The translations under genes and the position numbers were made by a program. Under the pieces are notes generated by a model. The model ran no database searches. It worked only from the letters and a program-made list of their open reading frames with translations, and had not been told where the DNA came from. Below are positions 1 to 11,040 of a stretch of DNA of 64,000 nt, one piece after another; position 1 is the stretch's first letter, and each line of letters starts with the position of its first letter. The stretch lies in the NCBI GenBank assembly GCA_003254925.1, contig QANZ01046810.1, positions 1-64,000 on the forward strand, written 5' to 3'. This stretch comes from Chamaecrista fasciculata (lineage: Eukaryota; Streptophyta; Magnoliopsida; Fabales; Fabaceae).

Positions 1-1647
1 TCAGTGTGGCGTGGCCACTTGTTCCGTCGACGAGTCGGTCGATGTTGGGGAGCGGGTAGGGGTCCTTCGGGCATGCCTTGTTCAGGTCGGAGAAGTCAAC
101 ACATATCCGCCATTTTCCGTTGGCCTTCTGGACGAGGACAACGTTGGATAGCCACGTGGGGTATTTGGTCTCACGAATGAAACCTGCCGCCAGCAGTTTC
201 TCTACTTCTTCTTTTGCTGCCTGCTGGCGCTGTTGACCCAAGTTTCTTTTTTTCTGGAAGACGCCCGGTCTTCCGTCGACGTTAAGGGAGTGGCAGATGA
301 TGCTTGGGTCAATCCCCGGCATGTCCGATGCGGACCATGCAAAAATATCCTCGTTCCGGTAGAGGAATTGGACCAGTGCTTCTTTCTCTGGTGGAGGGAG
401 AGTGGCGCAGATGTTAACGGTTTTTTCCGGCGCTCCCGGAAAAGCCACTGCTTCCATTTCATCCGAAGGCTGCGGATGATTCTGTGGGATCTCATCCCGT
501 AGATCGACAATCTCGCAGATCATTACTGCGTGTTCTTTCTCCTTTCCCTTCTCTGAGGAGGATGGTGGAGGGTTCTTAGGAGTTTCCCGGCTTGTCTGGG
601 GCTTGGCCAGGCTGGTGGCGTAGCACTGCCTGGCTACCTCCTGGTTCGCCCGTACTTGGCCCACGCCATGAGGGGTGGGGAATTTCATCAATAAGTGTGC
701 CGTGGACACTACGGCACGGGCAGCGTTCAGCGAAGGCCTACCGAGAATGGCGTTGTAGGCGGAGGGTGTTTTAACGACGACGAAGATGGTTGGAATGCAA
801 ACACACCTCGGGTCCTCTCCCAGCGTGAGGTTCAGTTCGATCATCCCCTCCACGGGGACCTGGGCCCCGGAAAAGCCTATCAGGTGCTCGTTGAAAGGGG
901 AGAGTTGCTCTCGGGAGAGACCCATGCTCGAGAAGGCATCCCAGAATAAAATGTCAGCCGAGGATCCCTGGTCAACCAAGATCCTTTTAACAAAGTACCT
1001 CCCTATCCCGGCTGTGATTACCATTGGGTCACATTCTTCGGAGTCGACGTCCGCCAATTCCTCGTCGGTGAATATTATTGGTTCTCCTTGGGGGGCGTGG
1101 GGCTTCTTGAGGTAATCCAACTTCATAACGGATCTCCTCATCCGCTTTCGTGACTGCGGGCCCCTCCTCCGGCGGTCCACTCCGCCGGCGATGACGTTGA
1201 TGGTTCCCAACATCTGAGAACCTGTGTTGTTCCCTCCTGATCCTCCTTCCGGTGGCCTGTCATCACGACGGGGCCTCTGTTGTCTTCCTTGGTCCCCGCC
1301 ACGGTGTTCTCTGTCATCATCTCTTCTTTTGTTATCCCGTCTCACGTACTTCCCCAGTTTCCCGTTCTGGATGAGGGCCTCAATCTCATCTTTTAACGAG
1401 ATGCACTCGTCGGTGGTATGGCCGTGGTCCCGGTGGTATTCACAGTATCGGCTCTGATCCTTCGGTCTGTCACCGGGGCGTGACTTCCTCGGGGTGAGGA
1501 CGGGGAAAATCCCGAGGCCCTGGGACTCTGCTAGTATCCGGGATTGTGAGACGGTGAGGACGGTGTAGACGTTAAACCGTGTCCGGGAGGGGATTGGCTG
1601 TCTGTCGTTACCCCTCTCCTGCTGGGGATGCTTCTGTCTGTCCTGCC
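1..1647 (-). CDS. Gag zinc-knuckle tail, aspartic protease and start of RT (pol frame, partial)
   Basis: On the minus strand one frame reads without a stop in the stretches I translated. In order it contains: a zinc-knuckle-like CEYHRDHGHTTDEC (about 1405-1450); a protease core with active site VDQGSSADILF (about 945-980), in which Gln follows the catalytic Asp where Thr is more usual; the protease C-terminal motif NAILGRPSLN (about 730-755); and the RT N-terminus with EVEKLLAAGFIRE, WRICVDFSDLNKACPKD and YPLPNIDRLVD (about 20-215). The YXDD catalytic box and later domains lie beyond the left edge. This frame is offset by one base from the gag ORF; the two meet at a G7 run (C7 on the coding strand) at 1648-1654. 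Either one base was lost or inserted there, or the pol part needs frameshifting. Confidence 0.88.
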
Positions 1648-2994
1648 GGGGGGGTCCCGGCGTCGCTGATCACCACGGTATTGCTGCTGCTGCTGCTTGC
1701 TGCCGGAGCTCATGTTTGCGAATCTGCTCTTCAGGGAGGTGAAGGCGTCCTCCTTTATGATGAACTCCTGGACCTTCGACAACAGTTCCTCCAACGAGCT
1801 GGTGTTCATGAAGGCCAGCTCCTTGTGTGTTTGTCCGGGGCGGAGGCCTGCTTGGAAGGCATGTACCTCCACGCTGTCCTCGAGGTCTTTGACTGTGAGG
1901 CACTTCTGATTGAAACGGTGTAGGAAGTCACGGAGAGACTCGTGCTCTCCCTGATGAACGTCGGCCAACACGGACGCCGGCTGCTTGTACACCACGCTGG
2001 TGGCGAACCGCTTCTTGAATAGGTTCTCCATATCCCGGAAGCTGTGTATGCTGTCGTTCGGGAGTTTGGAGAACCAAATGAGCCTTTCTCCTACGAGTGT
2101 GGTCGGAAATAATTTGCACTTCTTGCCTTCCGACAGGTTAGCAATCTGCATGCACGCGTGGAACTGCCGGAGATGGTCATCCGGGTCTTTAGTTCCATCA
2201 TACCGGGGCAGCTTCATCGGCATTTTGAACCCGGTTGGCAACTCGTCTTGCTGTATGTGGGGCGCATATATCCCGGGAGAGGGCATCGGGGGCGCCGGAG
2301 GTGTCGGCACCACTGCTGGGGGGCCTGACGGGGAGCTTGTAGTCACTGAGGGGCCTGCAGATGGCAGATGTTTGGCTAAGAGATGCCATAACTCTGCGGG
2401 CACGTTCCACTGCTGCATTGTGGATTCTGACAGTGTCTGGGAGGTGGGGGGTTGATTCACCCCTGCCGGTTCACTTCGTCCGGGGAGAACGTTTTCCTCT
2501 TCTCGCCCCGACAACACGGCTTCCGAGGGAGGGCGTGTGTTGGGCGTGGCGTAGTATTCTGGTGGAGGGAGCTCGGGAGTTTCTTGTATCTGCTTCCCTT
2601 TGGAGCTAGAGCTGACCAACTGACTGAAACGCCTCTCCATGAATTGGTCAAATTGTTCTTCCATATTTCGGCGTAGGGAGGCCATGTCGGCTACGTGTGC
2701 AGCCCTTGCCTCCCTGAGTTCTGTCTGAACGATCTCCCGTATCTCGGCTGTATACGGAGATGGTGTTACGTGAGTTCCTTCATCTGTATGCTGGTGGAAA
2801 CCGGCGAGAGAAGTTAGCGGTGTCGGAGTTCTCTCGCTCTGCTGTATGTGTCCTGGTGCACTCCGGGGGGATGACCTGGGATCATGCTCATGTATGGCGT
2901 CTCCCGCTTGTTGGGGGTGATCTCTTGGGTGGCTCGACCCCGAGGGAGCGTTCGCTGGGCTCGGGAGCAGCTGGTTCTCGTTATGGGATTCCAT
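1531..2994 (-). CDS. Retrotransposon gag polyprotein (487 codons, frame lost near the C-terminus)
   Basis: The ORF starts at the ATG at 2994 and stops at 1531. The N-terminal third is rich in Ser, Pro and Gln, with a likely coiled segment near residues 85-125. A Pro-rich linker (about 210-245) follows. The Retrotrans_gag-type domain lies at about 290-385, with WFSKLPNDSIHSFRDM and FLHRFNQKC, the usual signature of plant Ty3/gypsy capsid. A basic Gln/Arg tail (about 430-460) follows. After roughly residue 450 the reading leaves the conserved frame because of the G-homopolymer at 1648-1654; the zinc knuckle is encoded in the neighbouring frame, so the last ~40 residues are probably not native. 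Gag should package the element RNA in a cytoplasmic particle. Confidence 0.9.
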   Translation of the reverse strand: MESHNENQLLPSPANAPSGSSHPRDHPQQAGDAIHEHDPRSSPRSAPGHIQQSERTPTPLTSLAGFHQHTDEGTHVTPSPYTAEIREIVQTELREARAAHVADMASLRRNMEEQFDQFMERRFSQLVSSSSKGKQIQETPELPPPEYYATPNTRPPSEAVLSGREEENVLPGRSEPAGVNQPPTSQTLSESTMQQWNVPAELWHLLAKHLPSAGPSVTTSSPSGPPAVVPTPPAPPMPSPGIYAPHIQQDELPTGFKMPMKLPRYDGTKDPDDHLRQFHACMQIANLSEGKKCKLFPTTLVGERLIWFSKLPNDSIHSFRDMENLFKKRFATSVVYKQPASVLADVHQGEHESLRDFLHRFNQKCLTVKDLEDSVEVHAFQAGLRPGQTHKELAFMNTSSLEELLSKVQEFIIKEDAFTSLKSRFANMSSGSKQQQQQYRGDQRRRDPPGRTDRSIPSRRGVTTDSQSPPGHGLTSTPSSPSHNPGY

Positions 2995-3300
2995 TGCTGA
3001 GAACGTCGTAGCTTGCTTGAGTTCACAGTAAGAGATAACAACAAGGGGTTAGCACAGAATACAAGTATGACCTCCACGGAGAGCCGTACCAGGGTCTCTC
3101 GGGGGTTGAGCAAAAGAAACAGAAACTTGTTCGTTGAAAAAACTGCGAAGAGGTGGAGCAGAAAGCTACGAAGAGTGTAGGGGGAGCAGGGTGGAGTTCG
3201 TGGAGGAACTCTCTTCCCTACGAGGTGCTCCCCGTCGAGTGTGTGTGCGTCTTAGCAACAGCTAAGTTGAGGGGGGGAGAGATAACCGGAGTTTCCTCAT

Positions 3301-3321
3301 CTCTCCCCACAGACGGCGCCA
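3301..3321 (-). promoter_or_regulatory. Primer-binding site of the Ty3/gypsy element
   Basis: Minus-strand TGGCGCCGTCTGTGGGGAGA begins two bases inside the proposed LTR boundary. The leading TGGCGCC is complementary to a tRNA 3' end of the type used by many plant Ty3/gypsy elements (tRNA-Asp in Athila-like ones). The primer tRNA assignment is an inference. Confidence 0.8.
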
Positions 3322-3322
3322 G

Positions 3323-3757
3323 TGAAAACTACAAAGCTGGATTAGGATAAATCTAACCTTGAGTTCACAGTTGAGGGGCAGTTTCCGGCAAGTAGGGGTC
3401 GTCGGAACCTGCAAACGAGAATGCACAGGGGGTTCCCTGCGATTCTTCTCCGATGCTTAAGTTAGNGCTTTTCATTGTTTGGTCTGCGCGCAGGGGGCGT
3501 TTTGGTCCTTTTGCGTGTCCTTCTTGTCCTGTCACGTGCTTTCAAGGATCCTTGCATTTAATGCCAATATCTTGGCATTAAATGCTTGAGTGGGAGGGGG
3601 CCTGTCTGGGTTGCTTCCCCGCCGGGTATCCTTTATGCTCTTGATATTGATTCCGAGGAGCTATTCCGAGGAGTGTATATCACTAGTCCCTCCGAAAGGT
3701 CCGGGAGGGGGTCCACGCCATCGGCCTCTGAGGGGTGATTCCGAGGAGTGTATATCA
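3323..3757 (-). repeat. 5' LTR of the Ty3/gypsy element (about 435 bp)
   Basis: It is bounded on the minus strand by TGATATACACTCC at 3757 and ends with CA just before the primer-binding site. A 19-bp stretch of the outer end (ttccgaggagtgtatatca) occurs twice, at 3664-3682 and 3739-3757, so the true outer end could be either copy. The partner LTR is outside the window, so the boundaries are inferred. Confidence 0.7.
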
Positions 3758-4018
3758 AATATGATTCTATTTTCTTGAACAAAAGGAAAAAGAAAGAAAG
3801 ACCATCAAATATAAATAAGAGAATATTTGTGATGGGTCCGACAATTATGTGCATGTATACGAATTATTAAGGAATCTTCACTCTTATCAAGCATAGAGAA
3901 ATATTTCTAGGGTAATACTTTAAGCTATCTACCTTTTAGTTGTTGGATTTAACTTTTTAGCCTCGAGATCTGTATTTTATATATTATAAAAAAGCATTAC
4001 ATAAATCTTAAGACAAAA
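3758..4018. other. AT-rich spacer
   Basis: No gene or clear repeat was recognised between the gypsy LTR and the LINE-associated duplicated flank. Confidence 0.5.
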
Positions 4019-4282
4019 AAATTAAATCCGGTTAAAAATTAGTGTGCTATAGCTATCTAGCTTTTTATAGCATAACCCATATTTCTATTTGATTTTTTTT
4101 TTTGTTTTTTTGGGTAAACTTTTATATTTCATTATTTAATTGTTAGTATGATTTTTTTTTTTTTTGGTGAGAAAGGGCCTAAAAGGCCAGAACAAAGGGC
4201 AAAGCCCAGAACAAAAAAACAGCAAAAAAAGAAAACCAAAAAAGGCGAAAACAGAGAAAGAAAGTCGAACACAGCATCATCC

Positions 4283-7187
4283 TCATCTTTCCCCTCTCTC
4301 AACACCTAAACCTAACTTGTCCCTTAACAACAACAAGCGCAGCGGCGGAGGAGGGACCTCCCACACCACGAGGTCCGCCGAGCTCTGATTCACAGCGAGT
4401 CCTGCCATGAAGTCAGCACAAGTATTTCCTTCACGCCAGGTATGAGTAATCTTCCATCTTCTGAAATTTCTGAGAGTATTTCTGATTTCGCGAATAATCC
4501 CCATGATTTCAACGGGGCAGTTACTCGAATCCGATAAGGCGTTGACAACGATCAGCGAGTCGCTCTCCAAGGCCAGATTAGCAACATTCTTCGTAGCTGC
4601 TAATCTGGAAACTTCGAGCAGCGCCCACGCCTCTGCTTTGATTATAGAGACACGGCCTAAGAATCTGCTGAATCCAGAAATCCAGTTTCCATGTTCATCC
4701 CGCAGCAGACCGCCACATCCTGCACAAAAGGAATTCGAAAAAAGAGAGCCATCCGCACTACCTTTGATCCAGCCCTCATCAGGAACATTCCAGGTAACCA
4801 CACGGTTAATTTGTTTGAAATTCTCATTTTGAGTATCTAAAAAAGTTTGCCCCTGATCAAAACTAAAGAGGAGCTGCTCAATGATTTCAGCAGGTCTGTG
4901 AGGACGTCTGAAATCCCTGTTATGCACTTTTGCATTTCTCCAACACCAAAGTTGCCAAATACCAACAGCCCAAATCCTGTTCCAAGCAAAAGTACAATTA
5001 GAAGAAAATGAATTATATAAATTATGCTGGACCCAGTTGCAAATATCAAGACTATTAAATTTATGCAGATACTGCTGGTCAACAAAATGCTTCCAGATAT
5101 CAGCAGCAAGACAGCAGTCCCTGAAAAGATGAATCGGTGTTTCAATCAAAGAGGGACATTGCTCACACCAAGCATAGCCTCCAAACCAGGTATTGCACAA
5201 TTCTCTGGTAGGGACCCTGTTATGAACAAGTAACCAAACCAGAACTTTGACACGTTCCGGAACTTTTATGCTCCAAACAGTCTTGAAAATAGGATTTTTA
5301 GGCATACTGTTAATTTTAGAAAGGTAGGCACTCTTAACAGTAAACAAACCATTACTTTGCTTGCCCCATATAGCCCTGTCACGAGAATCAGTTCTGTTAG
5401 GAGGAATTTCAGAACACAGCTTAATAATAAGATCATTAGGAAGGAGATCTCTCAAATAATCTAAATTCCAAGACCCATTATTGTTAGTTAATTTATTTAC
5501 ACAGTCATGGACCCTCCCCATAGGCAAGGAAACATTGATGTAATTAATTAGGGGGAACTCCTCCATTCCCCAGTTGTCAAGCCAAAAAAAGATATCATTC
5601 CCGTCACCCACATACCATCTCATACCCTTCTCAAGATCAGCCCATATCCTAGAGACTTCCTTCCAAAGAATAGAGTCTCCATCTTTGCAGTTTAATTCCC
5701 TCCTTAGGTCTTTCCCTCTTCCATATTTACCAATGAGAACCTGACTACAAAGGTTTTCAGGATTAGAAATAATTTGCCACCCTATTTTCATAATGAATGC
5801 ATCATTCATATTTACCAATTTTTTAATTCCTAGACCACCACAATCCTTTTCCCTACACATGACATCCCAATTAATAGTATGCATCCGCCTTCCACCTTCA
5901 GGATGACCCCAAATAAAATTCCTTTGTAACTTCTCTATCTCATCACAAATACTTTTGGGAATACGGGTAGATTGCATGGCATAATAAGGAATAGAGGAGA
6001 TAACAGATTTAGCAAGTGTAATACGACCGGCCATAGAAAGGCAATTAGCCTTCCATCCCGAAAGTTTAGTTTTAACTCTATCTAAGACTTTGGCAAAGTC
6101 CCTTTTAACCTGTCTTCCATGTAAAAGAGGCATACCCAAGTAGATACCCAAATTATCAGTTTCAGAAAAACCAGACATATTAATAATGTCGTTTCTAACA
6201 TGACTAGGGGTTTTCTTAGAGAAGAACAGTCTCGTTTTGTCCACATTCACTCTTTGACCTGAGGCCTCACAGAAGGTATTAAGGCAATTCATAATACAAG
6301 ACATTTGATCAGTGGAAGCTTCCCCAAATAACAAGATATCATCAGCAAATAAGAGGTGAGAGATGAGAGGGCCATTTCGGCCAGCTCTAAGAGTATTCCA
6401 CTCACCACAATCAATTTTATCATTAATAAGATGTGTCAGCTTTTCAAGACAGAGAACAAAGAGATAAGGGGACAAGGGGTCTCCTTGTCTAATTCCCCTA
6501 GAGGGTTTGAAAGGGTTAGTCTTGTTACCATTAAAAACAATATTGAAAGAAGTTGATGAGACACAGTTCATAATAAGATTTTTCATTTTATTAGGGATAT
6601 TAATTTCAGATAACACATTTTTGATGGCATCCCAACTGATCCTGTCATAAGCTTTCTCTAAATCAATTTTTATTGCCATGTAAGATTTTTTTCCATTCAT
6701 CTTCCTCATGCTATGAAGCATTTCCTGAGCAATAATAATATTATCCTGAATATTCCGACCTCGGACAAAACTAGCTTGAAAGGGGGAGATCCAATCGGGG
6801 AGGTGAATTTTGAGTCTGTTAACAACAATTTTCGAAATACACTTATAAATAACATTGCAAAGAGAGATAGGGCGAAATTGGGTAATTAGTTCAGGATGAT
6901 CAATTTTCGGTATGAGAATCATAAGAGTTTTGTTTATGCTTTCCAAATTTAATTCCCCATTAAAGGCTTTGCACACAACATTATACATACTGTTGCAGAC
7001 CACTTCCCAATTCTTTTGAAAGAAAATGGCTGGAAAACCATCATCACCCGGAGCCTTAGACCCACCCATGGAAAAAAGAGCTCTCTTGAGCTCAGGGACA
7101 GTGGGGGTAGCATCTAAGGCAGCCAAATTAACATCAGAGAGCTGCTCAAATCCCACTGCAAAAGAGATAACAGGCCTGCTAGGAAGA
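4283..7187 (-). CDS. LINE ORF2: reverse transcriptase plus RNase H (5'-truncated)
   Basis: About 957 residues read without a stop. An in-frame methionine-like start lies at 7156, but the frame is already open from 7187 and the homology begins upstream, so no true start is present; the endonuclease domain was lost by 5' truncation. Numbering from 7156, the RT domain covers about 65-330, with GSKAPGDDGFP, KAYDRISWD, GIRQGDPLSP and the catalytic FADDILLF at 270-277. A zinc-binding RT-associated region with CEQCP and HLFRDC lies near 690-720. The C-terminus is a plant-LINE RNase H domain (about 805-925) with the GSADGS, KAEAWALLE and ESDSL motifs. The protein may still have RT activity, but the copy lacks endonuclease and its promoter, so it is not expected to move itself. 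Confidence 0.92.
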
Positions 7188-7345
7188 TTGTTAGATAGCT
7201 ATAGCACACTAATTTTTAACCGGATTTAATTTTTTTTATCATTAACAGGCCTGTATTTTTTTTATCATTAACAGGCCTGTATTTTTGTTAGATAGCTATC
7301 TAGCTTTTTGTTAGATAGCTATCTATCATTAACAGGCCTGTATTT
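7188..7345. repeat. Filler DNA at the LINE 5' junction
   Basis: It contains an inverted copy of 4012-4063 (agcacactaatttttaacc at 7203-7221 is the reverse complement of the left flank). Three copies of a short unit with atcattaacaggcctgtatt follow, plus repeated gttagatagctatctagc. The aacaggcctg core is also present inside the LINE end at about 7168. Confidence 0.8.
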
Positions 7346-7411
7346 TTATTTGATTTTTTTGTTTTTTGGGTAAACTTTTATATTTCATTATTTAATTGTT
7401 AGTATGATTTG

Positions 7412-7660
7412 ATATTGATAGTGATTTTCATTTTCTTCTTAATTTACTGATCTAGCTAATAATATTCCATCTCCTTGTATTTATTCACTTCATTACTGTC
7501 AATGAAATTCAAGTTTCCAGCAATAATTAATCAACTATATATATATATATATAATTCATGTTATTCCTACTCGGCCCAATATCATCAATGTATACACCAC
7601 CCTTTACGGTCCAACAGAATGTAATGTAATCACTATTTAAATACCGAAGAATCATCATCA
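7412..7660. other. AT-rich spacer with (AT)n
   Basis: No gene was seen. A short (AT)n tract lies at about 7538-7554. Confidence 0.4.
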
Positions 7661-7667
7661 TTTTTTT

Positions 7668-9692
7668 AAGGGTAAATTGCAATTTGGTACCCTGTGGTTA
7701 GGGGTGGTTCCACTTTGGTACCTTGAAAGAAAAAGTTTTGCAGTTTGGTGCCCCGTGGTTTGCTCCGTTAACGAATTGGTCCCATGTGCTTTATTTTCGT
7801 TAGGATTTAATGGCAAATGTGCCTCAAAATGTCAAAAACCTTCCAACAAGTCTTCTCTTATGCGTTTAAGTACTTTCCCTTTACTAAAAGGGATCAAAAC
7901 ATAAAGAAAACAGAAACTAAAGAGTACATTATGTAATTTTACTGTTGAGTTGAAATTAATTATAAAAGGGTCTTTAGAATTCTAATATTACAGAATTTTC
8001 TCCTTTTCATAAGAATCCTTTTGAATAGGTCCTGATTTAATTAGACTTTAATCCCAAAAGTTTATGATCTTTATCAAAATAGTCCTTAGAACCTCAAAAG
8101 ACAAATGAGCATCTATGATTTATCAAAATAGTCCTTAGAAAAAAGTACATTTTTGGTCCCAAAATTTTATATTAATTTTTAATTTTGTCTCTAAAATTTT
8201 ATAGTTTAATCGATTTTATTTATGAATTGACAAAAAACTTTAAGTGACTAATGACATGTTATGTAAAATTATTAAGAAAAAAAAAACTCAAATTTTAACT
8301 TAGATTGAAAATCACAATAGAATCCACTAGCAATTCATTGAATGAAGATAGGTAAAGGATAAAATAGACTAAAATATAAAACTTTCAGGACTAAAAACAT
8401 ACTTTTGCCTAAATATAAGTAAGGATTAAAAGTGATATTTTTAACCAATGGAGACAACTTTTGGGCAATAGAAGAGAACCCAGTTAAGAAAATCTGACAA
8501 ATTTTCAGATTCCCGAACAAGAAAATTGAAGGGGTTTCTTCCGAAGATATTTTAGAGAGAGAGAGAGATAGAGAGAGAATGAATGGAACAAAATTACGAA
8601 GAGACCCACCCAACGACTTGACGACATCCTTGTTCATCGTATCACTGCAAATGTCTGCCTATACGAGAGACCAAGCTCACCATGTTTTTCACCTGTTTGG
8701 GTAACAAGAAATTCCCTGAAAATTTTCTCGAGAAAATTTCCGGGAAAATCAAGCTGCACGCCGCCATGATTCTCGAAATCAACACACCCATCGATCGATA
8801 TATATCAAAATAATTCCGACAAAAAATAATTCTTTTGAATTCGTTCAGCGTCGTTTGCTTTTCAACTTCAACAGGTTTAATATTTTGAATTACTGGCCGA
8901 GATTGACTCGAATTTTGCTCCGAAATTGTTGGGAGGAATTTTTCGACTTCGGAAGGAGCAAGAAGATGTGTTGATTCCACTGATTAGGGCACGGAAGAAG
9001 AAGGTAAAGGAAGAGAGATTGAGCAAATTGCGAATTTGTTCTTGCGAACGCTGCGGCGAGAGACGATGAGGACGCGAGGGAGAATAACGGAGAGATCGGT
9101 GGACATTATTGTTAATGAAGATGAAGAACTTAGTTTTAGTGAGGTTTTTTTGTGTTGTGAAGAATGATGAATATGTATGGGGTTTTCAAAATTTGAAAAT
9201 GGCTTGGTTTTTTGGTTTGGGGTTATGATAAATCATAGATGCTTATTTGTCTTTTGAAGTTCTAAGGACTATTTTGATAAAGATCATACATTTTTGGGAT
9301 TAAAGTGTAATTAAATCAGGACCTATTCAAAAGAAATCTTATGAAAAGGAGAAAATTCTGTAATATTAGAATTCTAAAAACCCTTATATAATTAATTTCA
9401 ACTCAACAGTAAAATTACATAATGTACCCTTTCGTTTATGTTTTCTTTATGTTTTGATCCCTTTTAGTAAAGGGAAAGGACTTAAACGCTTAAGAGAAGA
9501 CTTGTTGGGAGGTTTTTGACATTTTAAGGCACATTTGCCGTTAAATCCTAACGGAAATAAAGCACAGGGGACCAATTCGCTAACGGAGCAAACCACGGGG
9601 CACCAAAATGCAAAAAATTTTCTTTCAGAGTACCAAAGGGGAATTTCTCCTAACCACAGGGTACCAAACTTTAATTTACCCTTTTATAATGG
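7668..9692. mobile_element. Non-autonomous MULE-like element with long terminal inverted repeats
   Basis: Arms of about 450 bp face each other: 7668-8130 and 9225-9692. The left arm reads gggtaaattgcaatttggta and the right arm ends in its complement (taccaaactttaatttaccc). Candidate target duplications are agaatcatcatc on both outer sides (about 7647-7658 and 9699-9710); a 9-bp duplication would fit Mutator-like elements. No transposase is present. The ~1.1-kb core (8130-9225) holds a (GA)n tract near 8555-8578 and a stretch on either strand with coding-like composition, possibly a captured gene fragment. Confidence 0.72.
8642..9120. other. Possible captured host fragment inside the MULE-like element
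   Basis: The core is less AT-rich than the arms. It includes a 112-codon minus-strand ORF at 8642-8980, and the plus strand around 9000-9110 looks like part of an exon or 5' UTR. I do not recognise a protein family in any frame. Confidence 0.3.
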
Positions 9693-9724
9693 AAAAAGAA
9701 TCATCATCGTTAGGTAAACGTATT

Positions 9725-11040
9725 GTTAGCAGCTCTATTATACTTATTTTCAGGCCAAATTGACTCATTTTATCAATCACTAAATCCACTTTATTGCCTT
9801 TTCATTTTAGTTTTGTTGGCTGCCTCTTCTTTCTCTTATTTTGCCTAATCTCAAGTCCTATGGGCATAGGACTAATTCCTTTTCTTTGCTGAAGTAATTC
9901 TAACTCTGTTTGTCTCTCTTTTAAGTGACCCAATCTTTTGCTGCCACCTCAGCCTTCTATTTGGAGGAACTTTCAGATTCATTTAGTGGGGGTCATTTGC
10001 CAATCATGTGCCAAGGGTTTCATTTAGGAAAGGCAAGCATATTTAAGGGAGAGGATGTATTTTGGAGAGGAGGACGCATAATTGGGAGGCTGAAGCAAGA
10101 GCAACTCGTGGGAAGCAATTTGGGAGAAGACCCAGCCGTCATCTTCATCCTATCTTCATCTCTACTAGTTTTTCTTCTTTTCCTTAGCTTTAATTTCGTT
10201 TTTGTCATGAATATTAGAGGCTAGACCTCTAATCTAGCTTGGTTGTATAGAGATTTGGAGAATTTTATGTTTTGAGACTATACTTTGAGCTTAATGCAAT
10301 CTTATTTTCCTTTGAGTTTTGATTCTCTCTCTGATTTAATTCTATGTTTGTCTTGGATGGATGATATTAGAGGGCCCCTAATTGTATTTCATTCTTGATC
10401 AATCTTGTCATCTAGGCTCAAATCTTTGTTTGATGTTTAGAGAAGTGACACATGCTTTGTTAGTAGAATAACTTCATTTCTACTTTCAAAAGTATGAGAA
10501 GGAATCTCTAGTTTAGCTACCACCACTAAGACCTAGTTAAATTAGGCTTAATTTATCTCTTGCTTTAATTGTTCTTGAACTTGAGAGTCTGTTACTTAAG
10601 AGTTTGAGATAAATGAAGTAGGTCGGTTCCAACTTCTGATTTTTGTGAGATATTGATGAAGTCTGAATTTTCTTCAAGCTAAGCAAACGCAAGGTTATAA
10701 GATGTTTTGTCAATGATTAACATGAGAAACTCCATTTCAATATGCAACACGGCTAGATGTTTTTATTGTTGAATTTTCTAAACCTATTTTGTTGTTTTAA
10801 TTGTCAATTGAATCCTTAAACCAATTTACTTCTCTTTACTTTAGTTTTCACTATTTAGAATCATAATTCACAACACTCTTCCCTTTAAGTGTTATTGTTA
10901 TTTTTAAACTTGAATTTTAGTCATTCTTCCCCGTTGGAATCGACCCTACTCACCACTATATGCAAAATTAAGGAATTCGAAGAAGTAGGATTTAATTTGT
11001 TGGTTTCGACCCTGACACGTATATTTGATAATCATCTAGT
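9725..11040. repeat. Possible decayed LTR or UTR of a gypsy-type element
   Basis: This is a non-coding stretch of medium composition with no credible gene. A 99-codon ORF at 9925-10224 has no recognisable domain. The phrases gttggaatcgaccctactca near 10935 and 'tcgaccctgacac' near 11010 resemble the 3' part of plant gypsy LTRs. No partner LTR was found in the window. Confidence 0.3.

Larger units (their letters stand above)
1..3757 (-). mobile_element. Ty3/gypsy LTR retrotransposon, 5' half, cut by the window edge
   Basis: Read on the minus strand this is LTR (3757 to about 3323), primer-binding site (3321 to about 3305), a leader, gag, then protease and the start of reverse transcriptase running off the left edge. 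The order protease-RT directly after gag, the VDQGSSADIL protease motif and the RT motif DLNKACPKDPYPLPNIDRL are typical of plant Ty3/gypsy elements, probably the Tat side of the family. The 3' LTR and integrase lie outside the window, so element age cannot be judged from LTR divergence. A single N at 3466 lies in the LTR. Confidence 0.93.
4080..7411 (-). mobile_element. L1-type LINE insertion, 5'-truncated, with long flanking duplication
   Basis: The LINE lies on the minus strand. Its poly(A) tail is the T14 run at 4152-4165, and its 5' truncation is near 7188. Both sides carry the same ~65-bp target sequence (ttatatttcattatttaatt and neighbours): one copy at about 4087-4153, the other at about 7346-7411. 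Between the LINE 5' end and the right copy lies about 155 bp of filler that includes an inverted copy of the left flank (see findings). The uninterrupted ORF points to a recent insertion. Confidence 0.88.

Noticed and set aside
1579..2455. Long plus-strand ORFs in the gypsy region
   Set aside because: They are antisense shadows of the gag frame.
9925..10224. 99-codon ORF ending in a hydrophobic stretch
   Set aside because: No domain, no promoter or intron context, lies in repeat-like sequence; not supported as a gene.
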